Below are positions 7,640 to 9,118 of a stretch of DNA of 9,118 bases, one piece after another (the stretch's first letter is position 1; each line of letters starts with the position of its first letter). The position numbers were made by a program, and so were the translations under genes. The DNA comes from Halomonas sp. (GTDB lineage Bacteria; Pseudomonadota; Gammaproteobacteria; Pseudomonadales; Halomonadaceae), in contig PWIZ01000176.1 in assembly GCA_003560175.1 (NCBI GenBank), positions 1 to 9,118 of the forward strand, written 5' to 3'. Under the pieces are notes generated by a model. The model was not told where the DNA came from, did not search any database, and saw nothing but the letters and a program-made list of their open reading frames with translations.

Positions 7640-8578
7640 ATGCTAGACACCCGACCTCCCGCCATCCTGCTGATGGGGCCCACCGCCGCCGGCAAGACCG
7701 ATCTGGCCATCGCGCTCCACGAGCGGCTGGGCTACGAGCTGATCAGCGTCGATTCCGCCATGGTCTACCGCGGCATGGACATCGGCAGCGCCAAGCCCTC
7801 TCCGGAGGAGCTGGCCCGCGCGCCGCACCGGCTGATCGATATCCGCGACCCTGCCGAACCCTATTCGGCGGCGGAGTTTCGCGAGGACGCCTTGCGCGAG
7901 ATGCGCGCGATCACGGCGGCCGGCCGGGTGCCGCTGTTGGTGGGTGGCACCATGATGTATCTGAAGCAGCTGCTGCTCGGGGTAGCCAACCTGCCCAGCT
8001 CAGACCCTGCGCTGCGCGCCGAACTGGAAGAACAGGCAGCGCGGCATGGCCTGGCGGCGTTGCATGAGGCCCTCGCCCGGGTCGATCCCGTCTCGGCGGT
8101 GCGTATCCATCCCAATGACCCCCAGCGGCTGATGCGGGCGCTGGAGGTCTATCGGCTGAGCGGCCGACCCCTCAGCGAACTGTGGGCCGAGCAGCGACCT
8201 GAAACCTTTCCCTGGCGTACGCTGTCGATAGGGCTCGCTCCTGCGAATCGTTCCGTGCTTCATCAGCGGATCGCACGGCGGTTCGAGGCCATGCTCGAAG
8301 GGGGTTTCATCGAGGAGGTGGCGGCGCTGCGCGCACGCGGCGACTTGTCGCAGGACCTGCCGGCCATGAAGAGTGTCGGTTACCGCCAGGTTTGGGAGAC
8401 TCTCGATGGCGACGCTGATCTCGAGAGCCTGCGGTATCGCGGCATTGTTGCCACTCGCCAGCTGGCCAAGCGCCAGCTGACCTGGATGCGCAGCTGGGAG
8501 CAGCTCGAGTGGGTCGATAGCCTGGGGGATGACCCCCCCGGTGATGTGTTGAAACTCGTGCGCGATTTCGGCACTTAG
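7640..8578 (+). CDS. miaA: tRNA dimethylallyltransferase
   Basis: MiaA transfers the dimethylallyl group from DMAPP to N6 of A37 in tRNAs that read UNN codons, the first step to ms2i6A. It acts in the cytoplasm. The 312-residue length is typical. Visible motifs are the P-loop GPTAAGKT (13-20), [18 protein letters not shown] (36-53, D38 the likely catalytic base), [11 protein letters not shown] (61-71), [11 protein letters not shown] (99-109), [16 protein letters not shown] (155-170), SVGYRQ (245-250) and the C-terminal [18 protein letters not shown] (267-284). The ATG is four bases after the mutL stop, with GAGGGG (7624-7629) inside the end of mutL as ribosome-binding site, so the two are very likely co-transcribed. 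A 122-nt leader then separates it from hfq. Confidence 0.98.
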   Translation: MLDTRPPAILLMGPTAAGKTDLAIALHERLGYELISVDSAMVYRGMDIGSAKPSPEELARAPHRLIDIRDPAEPYSAAEFREDALREMRAITAAGRVPLLVGGTMMYLKQLLLGVANLPSSDPALRAELEEQAARHGLAALHEALARVDPVSAVRIHPNDPQRLMRALEVYRLSGRPLSELWAEQRPETFPWRTLSIGLAPANRSVLHQRIARRFEAMLEGGFIEEVAALRARGDLSQDLPAMKSVGYRQVWETLDGDADLESLRYRGIVATRQLAKRQLTWMRSWEQLEWVDSLGDDPPGDVLKLVRDFGT

Positions 8579-8599
8579 CGTAAGATACGCCATTCACAA

Positions 8600-8613
8600 G
8601 CCGGGTACCCGGC
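8600..8613. repeat. 14-bp perfect palindrome in the miaA-hfq gap
   Basis: GCCGGGTACCCGGC reads the same on both strands. It lies 22 bases after miaA and about 90 bases before hfq. It could be a protein-binding site or, in RNA, a short stem with a tight loop. No T-run follows, so it is not a normal terminator. Its function is unknown. Confidence 0.6.
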
Positions 8614-8638
8614 CCGTCGCGGCCAAGGCCATGACAGT

Positions 8639-8667
8639 GTGGCAACAGCAGCACACCACCATACAAC
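8639..8667 (+). promoter_or_regulatory. hfq: Weak candidate sigma70 promoter for hfq
   Basis: GTGGCA (8639-8644) and TACAAC (8662-8667) each match the sigma70 hexamers in 4 of 6 positions with a 17-bp spacer, about 33 bases before the hfq ATG. The 122-nt gap would fit a separate hfq promoter, and in E. coli hfq has several promoters in addition to read-through. The match is weak and could be chance. Confidence 0.25.
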
Positions 8668-8700
8668 GTCAACCCCAGAGACAATGTCAGGGAGAGCAAC

Positions 8701-8949
8701 ATGTCCAAAGGGCAGTCCCTTCAAGATCCGTACCTGAACATCCTGCGCAAGGAGCGCATTCCGGTATCGATTTTTCTGGTCAACGGCATCAAGCTGCAGG
8801 GCCAGATCGAGTCCTTCGACCAGTTCGTGATCCTTCTGCGCAACACCGTTAGCCAGATGGTCTACAAGCACGCCATCTCCACCGTGGTACCGTCGCGCAA
8901 CGTGCGTCTGCCGGTCCAGGACCCTGCCGAGCCGCAGGAAAGCCAGTGA
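8701..8949 (+). CDS. hfq: RNA chaperone Hfq
   Basis: Hfq forms a hexameric Sm-like ring that binds small regulatory RNAs and mRNAs and promotes their pairing. The 82-residue protein carries the Sm1 part ([20 protein letters not shown], 21-40) and the Sm2 signature YKHAIS (55-60). Proximal-face uridine-binding residues Q8, F42, K56 and H57 are present, as are rim residues R16, K17 and R19. Position 25 on the distal A-binding face is Phe where E. coli and Pseudomonas have Tyr; this is conservative. The tail after residue 70 is short and acidic ([12 protein letters not shown]). The start is preceded by AGGGAGAG. The stop (8947-8949) overlaps the ribosome-binding site of hflX, so the two are coupled in one transcript. 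Confidence 0.99.
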   Translation: MSKGQSLQDPYLNILRKERIPVSIFLVNGIKLQGQIESFDQFVILLRNTVSQMVYKHAISTVVPSRNVRLPVQDPAEPQESQ

Positions 8950-8957
8950 GGTAGTGA

Positions 8958-9118
8958 TTGTTTTTCGAACGTCCCGACGCCGGTGAAACGGCCGTCCTCG
9001 TCCATGTGGACTTCCAGGACGAACAGAAGCGTGAAGATGCGGGTGAGTTCCTCGAACTCGTTCGCTCCGCCGGTGCTGTACCGGCCACCCTGCTGACCGG
9101 CAGTCGCCAGCGGCCGGA
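8958..9118 (+). CDS. hflX: HflX, ribosome-associated GTPase (partial, N-terminus only)
   Basis: The first 53 codons are present before the window ends. The product begins (M)FFERPDAGETAVLVHVDF and continues to LLTGSRQRP, matching the HflX N-terminal domain (E. coli begins MFDRYDAGEQAVLVHI and has ITGSR at the same place). HflX binds and splits stalled or heat-damaged 70S ribosomes; its GTPase domain lies beyond the edge. The start must be the TTG at 8958-8960: the codon just before it is an in-frame TGA, and family similarity starts at the next residue. GAGG (8948-8951), six bases upstream, is the ribosome-binding site and overlaps the hfq stop codon. The position directly after hfq is conserved in gammaproteobacteria. 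Confidence 0.93.
   Translation, partial: MFFERPDAGETAVLVHVDFQDEQKREDAGEFLELVRSAGAVPATLLTGSRQRP

Noticed and set aside
8548..8554. GTTGAAA at the end of miaA as a heat-shock (sigma32) -35 for hfq
   Set aside because: No CCCCAT-type -10 element at suitable spacing.
8621..8630. GGCC-AA-GGCC inverted repeat in the hfq leader
   Set aside because: Four G/C pairs with a two-base loop are expected by chance in DNA this GC-rich.

Overview
The window is about 9.1 kb of high-GC chromosomal DNA. It suggests a gammaproteobacterium of the Halomonas/Chromohalobacter type (Halomonadaceae), with the Pseudomonas side of the class as the main alternative. The reasons are gene order, the wording of conserved motifs (Hfq, MiaA, MutL, Orn), acidic protein tails and strong G/C third positions. 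The genus is an inference and was not tested.

Layout: the 5' end of rsgA (minus strand, cut by the window edge) diverges from orn. The orn gene converges on queG (minus strand), and a REP-like palindromic element fills the gap and supplies the queG stop codon. The queG gene diverges from a long plus-strand run: nnr, tsaE, amiB, mutL, miaA, hfq, hflX (cut by the right edge). This is essentially the E. coli rsgA-orn / queG / nnr(yjeF)-tsaE(yjeE)-amiB-mutL-miaA-hfq-hflX neighbourhood. All genes are intact except the two at the edges. No mobile genes, CRISPR, tRNA or rRNA were seen.

The seven plus-strand genes are tightly packed. nnr/tsaE overlap by 17 nt, tsaE/amiB overlap in ATGA, mutL/miaA are 4 nt apart and hfq/hflX are 8 nt apart. 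Two larger gaps break the run: 149 nt before mutL and 122 nt before hfq. The products are housekeeping: metabolite repair (Nnr), tRNA modification (TsaE, MiaA, and QueG on the other strand), cell-wall splitting at division (AmiB), mismatch repair (MutL), RNA chaperoning (Hfq), ribosome rescue (HflX), ribosome maturation (RsgA) and nanoRNA turnover (Orn). They share transcription rather than one pathway.

I found no new multi-gene system. The unusual content is intergenic. A perfect tandem array of nine CTTACGG heptamers ends 15 nt before the mutL start codon, with three degenerate heptamers in the opposite orientation about 40 bp upstream. There is also a REP-like element between orn and queG, a perfect 10-bp-arm hairpin in the queG leader beside a nested palindrome in the queG/nnr divergent region, and a 14-bp palindrome in the hfq leader.
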